Assembly (NCBI RefSeq): GCF_040412425.1
Contig: NC_089742.1
Coordinates: 75,164,625 to 75,228,624, forward strand
Length of the DNA: 64,000 nt
Source: Macrobrachium rosenbergii
Lineage: Eukaryota; Arthropoda; Malacostraca; Decapoda; Palaemonidae
Reading direction: 5' to 3'
Position 1 is the first letter of the stretch; the number at the start of each line of letters is the position of its first letter. Positions 11,546 through 22,195 of this stretch are shown here, one piece after another. Made by a program: the position numbers and the translations under genes. The notes under the pieces are model-generated. The model did not search any database. It saw only the letters and a program-made list of their open reading frames with translations, and had not been told where the DNA came from.

Positions 11546-11551
<6 letters not shown>
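11085..11551 (-). mobile_element. tRNA-derived SINE
   Basis: On the minus strand the head starts at 11551 with a tRNA-like sequence. It contains a Pol III A-box-like TGGCTTGGTTGG followed by TAGAGTGG, and about 45 bases later a B-box-like GGTTCAATCCC. A unique body of roughly 380 bp follows and ends in an AT tail at 11016-11084. The cloverleaf is not intact as a tRNA gene. Head and tail both abut AT microsatellites, consistent with insertion in an AT-rich site; no target duplication can be separated from the repeat. Confidence 0.75.
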
Positions 11552-11643
<92 letters not shown>

Positions 11644-11646
11644 TTA

Positions 11647-11701
<55 letters not shown>
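11552..11701. repeat. (AT)n microsatellite
   Basis: A long AT run with a few interruptions (TTTATATATT), lying between the SINE head and the palindrome. Confidence 0.95.
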
Positions 11702-11703
<2 letters not shown>

Positions 11704-12055
11704 TATAAGAAGGCCCATAAAACACTATTTAAACGTTGAAACCATATATTTCTGGCACTTGCTTCTGTGCCCCTGTTCACTGGTAGAATATGGACAGAGA
11801 AATGTTACAAGGGTATATATACAAAACATAAAGGTGTGGCCTTAAGGCTCCGATGGGAATTGGTCTTTCTCCTCCTCCTTAGGAAACGGTCACCGTCATA
11901 CCATCGGGGCCTCAAGGCCACACCTTTATGTTTTGTATATATACCCTTGTAACATTTCTCTGTCCATATTCTACCAGTGAACAGGGGCACAGAAACAAGT
12001 GCCTGAAATATATGGTTTCAACGTTTAAATAGTGTTTTATGGGCCTTCTTATATT
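11702..12055. repeat. 354-bp near-perfect palindrome (foldback element)
   Basis: Arms 11702-11856 and 11901-12055 (155 bp each) are almost perfect reverse complements with a 44-bp loop. Outer ends read AATATAAGAAGGCCCATAAA and its complement. Because of the symmetry the same 61-aa frame appears on both strands, a by-product and not a gene. AT microsatellites lie on both sides, directly at the left and after a short spacer at the right. No protein or classical target duplication is seen. Confidence 0.9.
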
Positions 12056-12087
12056 AATATTACATTGTAGTATTACAGGAAAAGACA

Positions 12088-12090
<3 letters not shown>

Positions 12091-12169
<79 letters not shown>

Positions 12170-12222
12170 CATATATATACATATATATATATATACACAC
12201 ACACATATATACATATATATAT
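12091..12222. repeat. (AT)n / (AC)n microsatellite
   Basis: An AT run to about 12172 followed by interrupted CATA and CACA stretches. Confidence 0.95.
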
Positions 12223-12664
12223 TAGGTGAAAGGTATTGGAAATGAAGGTTTTCAACATCCAGGAAGCGAGACCTAAAGGAGCAGTTTTAGTGAGGAGGTT
12301 TGACAAACTACTTATAAGCCTTGTTTGGGTGTATGATGAAAATAGTCTCGTGGAACTTTTTTATTTTGGAATCCATCCACGATTCGACAGTTCAAGCATG
12401 AACGTGGCAATGGTCATTGTATTTTTTTCTGGAAAGCCACACTTAACCACTGTGTAGAGAGTAACTATGTACTCCAGTGTTAGCTGATTTATTGCTCTTT
12501 TGCCCTTTCGGTGTATAATTCATATGCGTTAGATCCTACTTTTGTTCGCCTTTGTTTTTCTGACTAAATGATGTTTGTATACTGCATTCTCAAGTATCTC
12601 AGGGCATATGTTTAGAATAGACTAGTCACTTTTACAAGATACATAGGAATTAGTTATAGCCACT
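12223..12664. other. Unassigned sequence
   Basis: The 73-codon frame at 12236-12457 has no recognisable motif. Nothing else is identified. Confidence 0.35.
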
Positions 12665-12678
12665 ATATATGTATATAT

Positions 12679-12745
<67 letters not shown>
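12665..12745. repeat. (AT)n microsatellite at hAT border
   Basis: AT/AC dinucleotide run ending a few bases before the TAGGGCGTCATTT end of the hAT element. Confidence 0.95.
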
Positions 12746-12748
<3 letters not shown>

Positions 12749-13253
12749 GGTAGGGCGTCATTTCAGATTTTTGTCGGGGGGTTAGCAAAGACGGTTTGGC
12801 GAGCGAAGTGAGCCTAATCAGCTGTTTTTTTCAGCTATTTTATGTGCTTTTTGTATATACTCCCACTACTGTTTATTTATCTCATTATCACTGGTAGCTA
12901 GTAGACAGAGAAGGATCAAGAAACGTCATATTTCCGAGAAATTTCATATATTTATGATTGCACATCTAAAAAGAAAACATGACTTTTTGTTTACATTTTA
13001 ATGAAAATATACTTTATAAATCAAATTATAGTGCCATCGACTGGCAATGCCGGGCATTAATGAAAATTATGAAACAACTGCATCATTAGTGTAATGGAAT
13101 TTATATTATGATTATGGAATAACAAGAAATAATGCTGATAATTTGAGTACCATAATGAAAATAAGTTAATATAAAAGTAATAATGTTGATAATTTGAGTA
13201 CCAAAATCAAAATAGAATAGTGTACGATTTTTTAATTACATTCCTATATAGAA

Positions 13254-15449
13254 TTACACCAATGGGTACCGACGGTGTCTCATGAGAGCATACTCATTCA
13301 CTAACTCTTCCAAATCAAATGACTTAACCATATTATGTTTTTCTGTGGCCATCAGCAACAAGTAAGATAGCCGGTCACCCCCAGTTGTTGTTCGCAGGTA
13401 GTTCTTTACGTTTTAACACAGAAAAAAAAACCCTCATCACTAGCAGTAGTGATTGGAATGGTAAACAAAATTTTAAGGATAGTTAGCAACTCAGAAAAGG
13501 CAACTGGTAAGTTTTTAGGGCAGTGTACACATCGATTAGGTGGCCTTGTTTCTTTTGTTCTAAGAACACCTTTGCAGAATGAAGCTGTGAAACCAAGAGG
13601 ACTGTATCAATGTGTGCACTGTAATGCTTTGCGACCAGAGTTAGTTTTTCCTCATCAAAGAACTACTTTGATGGACAGTCAAATGCAGAGAGAGACTGTA
13701 ATAAATCTATGTTACTGCTGAACCTACGGTCAAATTCGGCAGTGCACTTATCCATTACTGGCAAATACAACTCTGTCTTCAAATGCTGTTTTAGTTTGAT
13801 GTTCTGAGGTGATACCAATTGCCTAGTCGCTTCCCAGTCGCTTCCTAGTCGCTTGTGAGATACTCTTTCAGTCTGTTTGATGTTTGCTGTACTCTCTTGC
13901 TGCAAGCTAATCCCACAGTGGCACTTACCTCTGGTACATCAATTCCAAGTTTTCTAGTAAACTCTTGTGCCTCATCATACAACTTCTCATATTCTCTGCC
14001 AGCTCTCATATTTACCAGATTTGTTTTTGTGATTGAACCTACAGTCCTAACAATAGATATACCTTTCTCTTGAAGCTGCTCTGACAGACAATTTGTTTGC
14101 ATGAACAATTTCTCCAATCTCCAAGATTCCATTCTTGACTTTAGACCAGATGCTTCCATAGAAGCTTCGTTACTTGACTCGGATAGAGAATATAGTACTG
14201 CCAGAATAGCTTCATAACGGACACGAATTTTGTAAATACTCCTGTACAAACAGACCATCTAGTTGCAACTGTTCTTTCTAATTCTAGTACCTGTTTTCCA
14301 AGCTCCTTCTGTGATTTAACAAAATGCTCATGTCTTGAGTTGCTATTTGAAATAAAGTTATACAAGTCTGTATGGTTGAGAAGAAATCTGCAAAGTCCAA
14401 GGTTCTTCACAAAATCAGTGAGGACTAGATTGAGCCCATGTGCATAGCAATGTATGTAGATGGCATGGGGAACTTTCTCTGCTACACGAGCTTGAACTCC
14501 TGAAGCCCCATCCACTCATAACGCTCGCCCCATCATAGCACTGTGCTATACAGTCTGATAGTTCTAATCCTAACTCGTCTAACTTCTTCAGAATGAAATT
14601 TGCAAGGGATTCGGCATCTAGTTTTTGCATGTGATAGGTACCACATCTCTCCTGGATTATTTTGCCATCAAAGAACCTGATTATTATGCTTCATTGCTCT
14701 TTTCTTAACTGATCTTTTGTCTCATCGACTAATATTGAAAAATACTTGGCCCTCTTAATTTGTGTAGATACATTTTTGAGAACTTTATTAACAAACACTT
14801 GTATTAAGTCATTTTGATACTCGGGGAACATGTAGTGGCCATACCGTGCTTGCATCTTCTTACGCAAATTTTCATTTGTGTCTGCTAACATATCTAGTGT
14901 CTCACGGAAGTTTCCTCTATTTTCTGAAGTTTCACTTTTATCATGGCCACGGAATGCTAAACCCTGCATACCTGGCAAACTTGTGACACGCAGCAAACAC
15001 TTTACATGTTCTCTGTTAGCCTCTACTTCTTTTGACCTGTTGGCATCAAGTTGATCTTTGACTGAACTCTTTTTCGCTGTCGACTGCCTTAAAGTTCAAC
15101 CACCTATAGCATAGCAGTGGCATGTCTTTCACTTTGAGAGTGTTTTTCTAATAAGTTTGAGGAATCCTTCCATTTTCTAAACCCCACATCAATAAATGTT
15201 TGCTTACCATGAGTCTCACCTTTTCTCTGTATGTTACTGCTAAAGTATCTACACGCAAAGCAATAGGCAGTCCTCCGATTTAGAATACTCAACCCACTCA
15301 AACCGTTTACAAAAGCCCACTTATTTTTTTGAGGAAATTTTTGAAGGTTAGGTTGCACCGGATTGTCACACTTTAATGAGCTGATGTCTAGGGGAAGATT
15401 GCTGCTAGGCACCTCAGGTTCGCACACAAGAGATGGAAGAATATGATAT
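13254..15449 (-). pseudogene. hAT transposase exon 2 (TTF zinc finger, DUF4371, dimerisation)
   Basis: Minus-strand order matches ZMYM1-like hAT transposases. First comes a TTF-type zinc finger region (15104-15449; QPNLQKFPQKNKWAFVN, then CFACRYF). Next is a DUF4371-like segment (14691-14996; GNFRETLDML, IKRAKYFSILVDETKD), then the catalytic-core stretch CYDGASVMSG and HCYAHGLNLVL (14415-14600). The C-terminal dimerisation motif lies at 13254-13420 (NYLRTTTGGDRLSYLLLMAT) and ends at a TAA on the minus strand (13254-13256). At least five frameshifts separate these pieces, so no product is expected. The exon begins after a TTTCTGTTGCAG acceptor (minus). Confidence 0.85.
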
Positions 15450-15986
15450 CTGCAACAGAAACACAAAATATACTGCTTATAGCTAACACAATAGTGGCCA
15501 TACTATACATTGAGACAGTTTTAATCAAAACAAGTTTTGGTCAATATGCAATTTTGGCTGTTAATCGATTTTAATATTTGCCTTTTTCAACTTTTTTTTC
15601 GCATTAACTCATTCGATTATGACCATTTCTGTCGTAAATTGAAAAAAAAATGACAAAAAAACCTAACCTAACCTCCCCTGCATTTTTTTATTTGCAACGG
15701 AAATGAAGGTCATAAATGAGGATATGACTATCCCACTCTATTAAACTAAAATTTTGATTGAAAGAAAGGGTCAGTGACTCAGTTTACTTTCAGCCTAATT
15801 TGCGATAACAAATAGTGTAAGTAATTTAACTCAAATTGTTTCCTAGATCCTGAATACTGTGGTTAGGCTTGACAAGCATAAAGTATTTTAAAATTTTTAG
15901 CAGGATAGATTCATAAAATTTTATAATCGTCTATACATCGGTAATCACTATTCGGATAATTAAGTCTATAACCTAAGGCTACTTAC
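15450..15986 (-). other. Intron of the hAT transposase gene
   Basis: On the minus strand the donor after 15987 reads GTAAGTAGCC and the acceptor before 15449 reads TTTCTGTTGCAG. Joining the exons restores an Arg codon split 2+1, so the frame is kept. A short CCTAACCTAACC tract (about 15661-15674) lies inside. Confidence 0.7.
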
Positions 15987-16208
15987 CGTTCATGATGATG
16001 TACTAGTGATGATGAGGGTCCCGGATCAATATCTGTCTGTTTCTTAGGTTCAGGTTCAGTGGCACTGGCACAAATTTGTTCTTTTTCTATTTCAAGTTCC
16101 TGATGGTTTTTTTTATCCAATTCAGTTGAGGCAGCATGTTCTGGTTCAATTTCTTTCTTTTTCTTAGAAAAAAAAAAACTGTGTCTGCTGTGATTTTGAG
16201 CGTTTCAT
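15987..16208 (-). pseudogene. hAT transposase exon 1
   Basis: From an ATG at 16206-16208 (minus) the peptide starts MKRSKSQQTQFFF. After a one-base excess in an 11-T run it continues SKKKKEIEPEHAAS, a Glu-rich stretch, and PGPSSSLVHHHE to the donor. This short basic 'MKR...FF' start followed by an acidic linker is typical of ZMYM1-like hAT transposases. The T-run shift may be decay or a sequencing error. Exons 1 and 2 together give about 806 codons, the usual family length. Confidence 0.75.
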
Positions 16209-16280
16209 GATTAGAGTGCAGCTGTAACAAATTCAAATTATTAGCCTAGTCAGTAAACAAACACAAATATACATAATTAT

Positions 16281-16372
<92 letters not shown>
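16281..16372. repeat. (AC)n(AT)n microsatellite
   Basis: About seven AC units, then about 38 AT units. Confidence 0.95.
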
Positions 16373-16377
<5 letters not shown>

Positions 16378-16850
16378 GTTTTCAGGCAGAAAAAATATTT
16401 ATATAGCGTCGTATAATTATCCGGTCAATTTTTCAACAATACCCAAATCACGGAACATGTTGTTAACATCAGATCACTCTAAACACTGTTGCTTTAGGAA
16501 ATTCGAAACTATCTCGAGAGACTCGAGAGCGACTGCAACGGTCGCTTACTGAGCTCCCTGAACATGACTTGAACCCGTACTGTACTCAGGCTCAGTCAGC
16601 TATTCAAAATGTAAACAAAAATTCGTAGCGAACTAAAAAAAAAAAAAAAAAAAAGTGACATTATTGATGAAGAATGTATTGGATGTTGTTAGGGAAAACT
16701 TTATTAATTGAAATTTTCTGGATCATCCCTTCCTCTGCAGGCCTAATAATAGGTTACGACTACGGGCAGACAGACATACACACACACATACATACATACA
16801 TATAGAAAGACACATAGGCAGACAAACAAACAATGTGTGATGGGGGAAAT

Positions 16851-16904
16851 ATAGATAGATAGATAGACAGACAGAGAGATAGATAGGTAGATAGATAGAT
16901 AGAT
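16851..16904. repeat. (GATA)n/(GACA)n microsatellite
   Basis: Imperfect ATAG and ACAG tetranucleotide units. Confidence 0.9.
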
Positions 16905-17070
16905 ATTACTTAATGTGATGACATTTGAATTTCGGTAGGAACAGTGGAAAACCAGCTGCTGTTACGTCTTGGGGCTTGGGGGGTGAGGGGGGGGCAAGTT
17001 GAGGGTTGGGGCGGGCAGCTTGAGTCTTGGGGGTGGCACCTGGCACGCCCCCCCCCAATTGACGCCCCTG

Positions 17071-17371
17071 TTTAAATTGTAATAACCACAATGCCCTCCT
17101 AACTTTTTGATTTCCTTACACTCTTAGGATACGCTTGTCACTACTCAGCCTTATGAAGAGATATTATGAGTAACAGAACGGTTTCACGTTACCCACTTGG
17201 CCACGAAGAAGGTAATTAGACTTTGTTTTGATACTCCGGGTACGGGTTCGAATACTACTATGGATGTCAGAGTTTCTTCATATTCCTTCATTTGTATCTA
17301 AAGAGTACGGAGAAACTGAGAAATTAAGAGGGCACTGTGAGTTTAACATTTACAAACATATCTGGTAAAAG

Positions 17372-17438
<67 letters not shown>

Positions 17439-17744
17439 TGTATATAGAGGACGCTTCCTAAACCCCAGTGAAGACTTCTAAAAAGGATTTTTTTAATCTG
17501 GAAAGACCAGAAACTCGAAAACCGTCAACTTTTAAATACTTGCAAATCTTCTTTATCTGATTTTGATTCCTGACTCAACGATCAAGATATAATTTGTTAC
17601 ACAAGAATTCCTTTATAAAGACTCACTACTTTCAAATTGTGTGAGGAAAGTGTATTTCGTGAATAAAAGAAGAGTATTTGTCATGACAAAATATACAATA
17701 TATGGAAAATTTGAGTTACTAACCTTTTTTTAATTTTCTTTCAG
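17071..17744. other. Unassigned sequence with AT microsatellite
   Basis: It holds an (AT)n run at 17376-17437. Otherwise this is sequence upstream of the first recognised host exon, presumably intron. Confidence 0.5.
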
Positions 17745-17817
17745 CGGTTTCTCAGTCACCCACCTGGAACCACAATATGGTTTATACCTCAGGCAGAGGA
17801 AGTGGCCGTCTTCCAAG
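17745..17817 (+). CDS. Host gene, internal exon 1 of those visible
   Basis: A TTTTCTTTCAG acceptor precedes 17745 and a GTAAGG donor follows 17817. The frame that connects to the next exon reads ...SQSPTWNHNMVYTSGRGSG... and then RLP, beginning with two bases of a split codon and ending with two (AG). All three frames are open in this 73-nt exon; the choice rests on phase and on the long open continuation in the next exon. I do not recognise the protein. Earlier exons, including the start codon, were not found upstream. Confidence 0.55.
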
Positions 17818-17954
17818 GTAAGGAAGGAATCTGCTATCGGAAAATAATAAGAAAATTCACACGAATTTGTTGCTTTGAAAGGCATTGTGCTACATATATT
17901 ACTTTGGAGAGGGGATGACTGAAAGTGTTTCTGTTCATTCTTTCTTTGCTATAG

Positions 17955-18071
17955 CCTGGAAGCACCTGAGGAGCATGCGCGAATGTTTCAGACTTCGCCA
18001 GCAGACCTCCGAGGAGTAAATTATTCCAAGATCAAAGAGAAGAACCGACACAGCAGCTCTACAGTAGAAAA
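17955..18071 (+). CDS. Host gene, internal exon 2
   Basis: The exon follows CTTTGCTATAG and ends before a weak GTCAGT donor. It completes the split Ser codon and stays open: LEAPEEHARMFQTSPADLRG, then VNYSKIKEKNRHSSSTVEK. It ends with two bases (AA) of a Lys codon that the first base of the exon at 21154 completes. An earlier GTAAAT at about 18016 would end the exon in phase 0 and would not fit the next exon. The composition is charged and probably soluble. No domain is identified. Confidence 0.65.
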
Positions 18072-18699
18072 GTCAGTGTTTTCTTTTAGTTTCGAACATT
18101 TCTATGATGAGATCTTGTGATCACAGGGGTGATGATAGCGGTTGAATAAATTATTATAATTACTTTTCCTTCTCTCGAAATCAGGTGCCAAATGGCCATC
18201 ACTTAAGGTTATCACGTATTCCATTCTATTTTCGGCTCCTTGTCCTCGATTCTTCCCTCGGTAGCCTCTTTCAGTAACCATGCCGTACCGTGAAAATAAA
18301 TGAAAGAACACCGAATACATAATAAGTGAGTGTTATATCAATGTCCAGAATAGTTTCCCCTTCGTGTTACACTAGCGTACCTTTCCGTCCGCACTGTGGT
18401 CAGACGGAGTTTGAGTAAGAGAACTACAAAAACGTCAGCGGTTACTTAGTCGATGAAATTTATTAACATCAGCTTTGTGTTATTCAATTCGCCTTATATC
18501 TATATCTGCGACGTTAGTTAATATTAAATAGATCATGTGTGGTCAAATAAAAACTCCATAAGTTACCGTTAGAGTTCGGTCATAGCTACGAGTGTGGCAG
18601 GGTTCTTGATGGTGGAGATAATGGCTTTATACCAGGTGTGTTAAAGCACCATAAAAGATATAACAATACAGGGTTTATTTATGCAACGGCGTATCACAG

Positions 18700-19499
18700 G
18701 AAGTAACGATAAAGTCTGGCCGATCATACTCCAGTATTGGTAGTCAGGGATTGTCCTTGAAATGGCTCCTCTCACACAACAAATCACTAAAATGTTTATG
18801 TTGAACTAAAAGCACTGTTCTTTTTTCTGTCTGCATCAGATGACTGGAGACTTCAGACTTGCCTTTTTTGTCTTATTTTGTCTTGCTTCACCAACCGCGG
18901 ACTGCTACCTATGAAGGTGGGTTGGGGGTCGGCCTGCGTGTATGACGTATTATTATTGACGTGGTGCAGTGGCATCTGTAAACAGAGCTTATAGGCAGTG
19001 TGGTTCGTTAGTGTCAGCTGCCAATGGCTTTATACTTGCGAGATTACTTGCAGTAAAAGAAAAAAAATATATAAAATTTTTTCTCGCCACTTATTTTGAC
19101 ATGTTTTCCTTCAGGCGATTGTAACTCGTGGATGTAGTCTGGCAGGGGTATTTCCTTTAAAACGGCTGCTCGCTTTCAGCGAACGCTAAAATAAATTCCC
19201 TTGAACTGATAACACTGTATTCTTCTTTCTGCGTGAAACTAATCTCGCCTTTTGTCTTGTTTTCTCTTCAGAAGCTCTCTGCTTTTCAGCTTCGCGTATT
19301 TGCATTTCAGTTTTCGCTCTTCTCTCCCTGCTTGGGCTAGGTCTAGTTCCCTCACTTCTCTGCCTTCTAACCCCACCTCTCTTGCTAGTCCACAAACTTT
19401 GCTGTCTTTTGCCGAGGCTTTATTATACTTAAACTCCAGGCTAATACAGCAGAATTGCACCGAAGCACTGCCACTAGAATTATATGTCACAACACCCAA
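18700..19499 (-). mobile_element. Ty3/gypsy 5' leader and gag N-terminus remnants
   Basis: Two diverged copies of one leader sequence, around 18720-18930 and 19090-19270, resemble each other and 9540-9720 (GGGATTGTCCTT...AAAATG...CACTG order). Downstream on the minus strand, 19186-19480 encodes a Lys/Arg/Glu-rich coil (REVRELDLAQAGREERKLK type). Such coils begin the gag of gypsy elements like the one at 59-63.8 kb. No other element genes follow; the 378-bp nonautonomous element is inserted or adjacent at 19508. Confidence 0.45.
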
Positions 19500-19507
19500 G
19501 AAAATTA

Positions 19508-19885
19508 GGATCATGTCAAGATTAGCGAACCCAACATCTCCATGTCAAGAACAGCGAACCCACTGATCCTTATGTAAAGAATGGCCAACCTTTTCCGGTC
19601 CGAACTCCAATTCCACATGAGGGCTAGTACTAAACACGGCGAAACAGTGATTCATCTACAATTTCGCCGCGTTTAGTACTAGCGGGGGGGGGGCGTCAAA
19701 TGTATTTCGGCTTGTTTAGTAGCCTACTAGCCCCTTGGGGATCAAATGTCTGGTATCGAAGTGTTCATGTCTACAACAGCGACCCCGATTATTCATTCCC
19801 ATGTAAAGAATAACGAACCCAATAATCTTCTTGTAAAGAATAGCGAACACCGCTGTGAGTGGGTTCGCTAATCTTGACATAATCC
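19508..19885. mobile_element. 378-bp MITE with 8-bp target duplication and nested hairpin
   Basis: The 26-bp inverted termini (19508-19533 and 19860-19885) start GGATYATGTCAAGATTAGCG and differ at one base. Flanks GAAAATTA at 19500-19507 and 19886-19893 are identical 8-bp target duplications, as for hAT-type insertion. Subterminal copies of a roughly 30-bp unit (ATGTMAAGAAYAGCGAACCC) lie in the same orientation on both sides. The centre (about 19624-19683) is a second inverted repeat: TAGTACTAAAC...CGGCGAAA facing its complement. There is no coding sequence. Confidence 0.9.
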
Positions 19886-19893
19886 GAAAATTA

Positions 19894-21153
19894 ATAGTAA
19901 AGTGAGCAGTAACAATATATCTCCACACTCAGTGAAGAATTCTGAAAATAATTAAGGGAACACCCTCTGAACAGCTGAGCAGTTCTAATAGCTCCATGCT
20001 GCTATTTTCAAAGGCACTTAAAATCCCACTAAAGTATTAGCAGTTAACAGCAGAACTTTTTGATTCTACAGTTTAATATATGAATCACTGAAAAACTGGG
20101 GAGATGAAAAGCTCCTAAACCAAGTGAGCTAAACTAAACTCGATGGAGATTAAAAAAAAAAAGGAAAGCATTCCGTATGGTTGTTCTTGCTGTACGAGGA
20201 TGGGGTCAATTTTTTATTCGGCCTGGGGATGGGGCGAGAGAGACTGAATGGACAGAGGTGGCACTTTCAAACCTGTGTTCCTTCTTTGTTTTTACTATTA
20301 TGTCACCAGTTTGGAGGCTCACTCTTCAAAAATATTGAAGCTATTGAAGGTCAAAGTTTAGTTATGAATTTTAGTATAGCTAGTCATTAATCTTAGAATG
20401 TTCGTGCTGATGAAACTACTGGACATGTGGAAGTATTCTTTGTAATTTGTGGGAATAATTATTTGATCAATATATTGATTTTTCATAGTTTATTTTTCGC
20501 TTCTCCATTTCTTTCGGTGTAATTGAATGCTTTTGCTGTTGAGCCCTTAATCTTGGAGCATTTTGCTTTTATATCTAAGGTTGTAGTGAGCTTGTAACAG
20601 TCGCAACAATAATAATAAACTCTTCATGGAGTTTAGACTACTTTTTTTTGCTAAAGAAAAATTCAAGCGTCTCTCTGCAAAGTGTGAACGAGTCACTTCA
20701 CCCCTCGAATGACTCTCGTTACAACCTCAGCATAAAATATGCTTAAAACTTATTGATCATGGCACACTAAGACTTGTAGTTGCTGGATTTCTTGGCCAAT
20801 ATTAGCTTATTGGTTCAGGCTTACAATGACGATAGCAACAAACCACAAGTAAGTGCTAAACCACTAAAACTACCTTTAACCCGAGTTAGCTGACATACAG
20901 TTATTTACTTGAAAATGCACAATCAGAATATTGCCATGCATTTTCAATTCCTAGAAACTTATTATTACGGAAAACAGAATCAGAACAGAAATGACCGTTT
21001 ATTTATTTTTTGCGGAACATATAGGCACATACCTTGTTCATCTTTTATCCGGTCTTCAGTTATATTTGGCATATATTCTTATTAAAACTATTTTACAAGA
21101 TACATATATTTTGAATCAAGCTAGTCCATTTGTTTATGTATGCCTCTTTTTAG
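19894..21153. other. Host intron, unassigned
   Basis: Sequence between the MITE and the exon at 21154. I see no further exon or recognisable repeat. The 69-codon frame at 20181 lacks motifs. Confidence 0.5.
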
Positions 21154-21292
21154 GGTGACGTTTTTACCAGTGTTGGATGATGGTGAGCTTCATCCGATGC
21201 CATATTATGTCACTGCTGAAATTGCGTTTCCAGCCCTGGCCGAAGTGCCATGGATGGCCGATGAAAAGAGGAAGATGAAAGCGCAGGTGGAG
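21154..21292 (+). CDS. Host gene, internal exon 3
   Basis: Acceptor GCCTCTTTTTAG, donor GTAAGA. The 139-nt exon uses one base to finish the previous Lys codon, then encodes 46 residues beginning VTFLPVLDDGELHPMPYYVT and ending WMADEKRKMKAQVE, finishing in phase 0. An upstream in-frame ATG at 21140 lies in the intron and is not the start. The peptide is mixed beta-like then helical and charged. Family not recognised. Confidence 0.75.
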
Positions 21293-21838
21293 GTAAGACT
21301 GACGTCCATAAAGTTTCCAAGATTCTGTTGTAAGCTTCTCAGTAGGCAGGAATTGCATCTGCCTTTGTAGAGAGAGATGATCACATACTGAAATATGTTC
21401 ATATAGCAAGCAGTTCCATTGGCAACTCTTGGAGCAGCTCAGCGTTTTCTATGGAACTAGACTGAAGTCTTCGGTTGAATTGAGCATAAATTTGGTTACT
21501 CTTTTTTATACGATGACTCATAGAAACAATTGTTGCCTTATAATGGATTTCGATGAATCATAAAATGATTGTTACGTTATAATGGACTATGACAGGAATT
21601 GGTGACAACTATTGCTATGGCAGATTGCATTTTCTTGACTCAAAGATAGCCTCTTGCCTCAGGTAAGAATTACAAACAACATAATGTGGAATATGAATTT
21701 TTAGTTATTAAAGCGAAGTGCGTCAGTCATCAGAATTTTTATCCCCACCACAGTTTACTTTTAAGTTATCAATATGAAGTTGCAAATACTCTATAGTACT
21801 AAAGAGCTAAATCATAATTATCATCTTCCGTCTGACAG

Positions 21839-21955
21839 AGATTCAACAGAGATACGAGGCTTCAAACGGACCTTCTCGATGAGATAGTCGGAGACGCTAT
21901 TCAAGATGAGATCGTAGCCATTGCTTCCATTACTCTCGAGCAAAGCAAATATGAG
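21839..21955 (+). CDS. Host gene, internal exon 4
   Basis: Acceptor TCCGTCTGACAG, donor GTGGGA. This 117-nt phase-0 exon encodes 39 residues including LQTDLLDEIVGDAIQDEIVA, an acidic amphipathic helix with hydrophobics every third or fourth residue. It follows exon 3 in frame. Similar helix character recurs in the exon at 35595. I considered Sac3/GANP-type and ciliary scaffold proteins but cannot support either. Confidence 0.75.
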
Positions 21956-22178
21956 GTGGGACATTATTGTGTTATATTGAACAGGATCGTTATGGTTCAC
22001 GGGATCTGTTGCGCTTCTCGCTGACTTGTTTGTAAATGAGTGTGAGGAAACTGAATGACACTGCACAGCGGGAACGCCCTACCTGCTGCAGAAATAAAGG
22101 GGGAAGGTTTACTGTAGATATACAGTACCATTTTTCCCATATAAAGAATTTTTATGCCATTCTGTCTTCCATTACTAG

Positions 22179-22195
22179 GTGATTTATATGCCAAG
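22179..22195 (+). CDS. Possible 17-nt microexon of host gene
   Basis: A pyrimidine tract and AG (TTCTGTCTTCCATTACTAG) precede 22179 and a strong GTAAGC donor follows 22195. It would encode VIYMP plus two bases. Exon 4 ends in phase 0 while the exon at 34940 needs one leading base, so at least one exon of length 3n+2 must lie between. This candidate meets that need exactly, completing an Arg codon. Some other exon in the 13-kb gap could also fit. Confidence 0.4.

Larger units (their letters stand above)
12751..17070 (-). mobile_element. hAT transposon relic, ZMYM1/DUF4371-like transposase
   Basis: The right end (minus strand) reads CAGGGGCGTCAATT and the left end TAGGGCGTCATTT, a plausible short inverted terminus pair. 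Between them lies a two-exon transposase gene on the minus strand. No matching 8-bp target duplication was found; the left border adjoins a microsatellite that may have changed. Microsatellites at 16281-16372 and 16851-16904 interrupt the 5' part. Confidence 0.65.

Noticed and set aside
11470..11551. Functional tRNA gene on the minus strand
   Set aside because: Promoter-box-like motifs are present but I cannot form a complete cloverleaf, and a long SINE body is attached.
11767..11990. A 61-codon frame present on both strands with almost the same peptide
   Set aside because: It is a by-product of the palindrome symmetry; no family motif.
13449..14073. Plus-strand frames of 72-90 codons
   Set aside because: They lie antisense to the hAT transposase and are shadows.
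15661..15674. CCTAACCTAACC tract as interstitial telomere repeat
   Set aside because: Only about two and a half TTAGG-type units, too short to support telomere origin.
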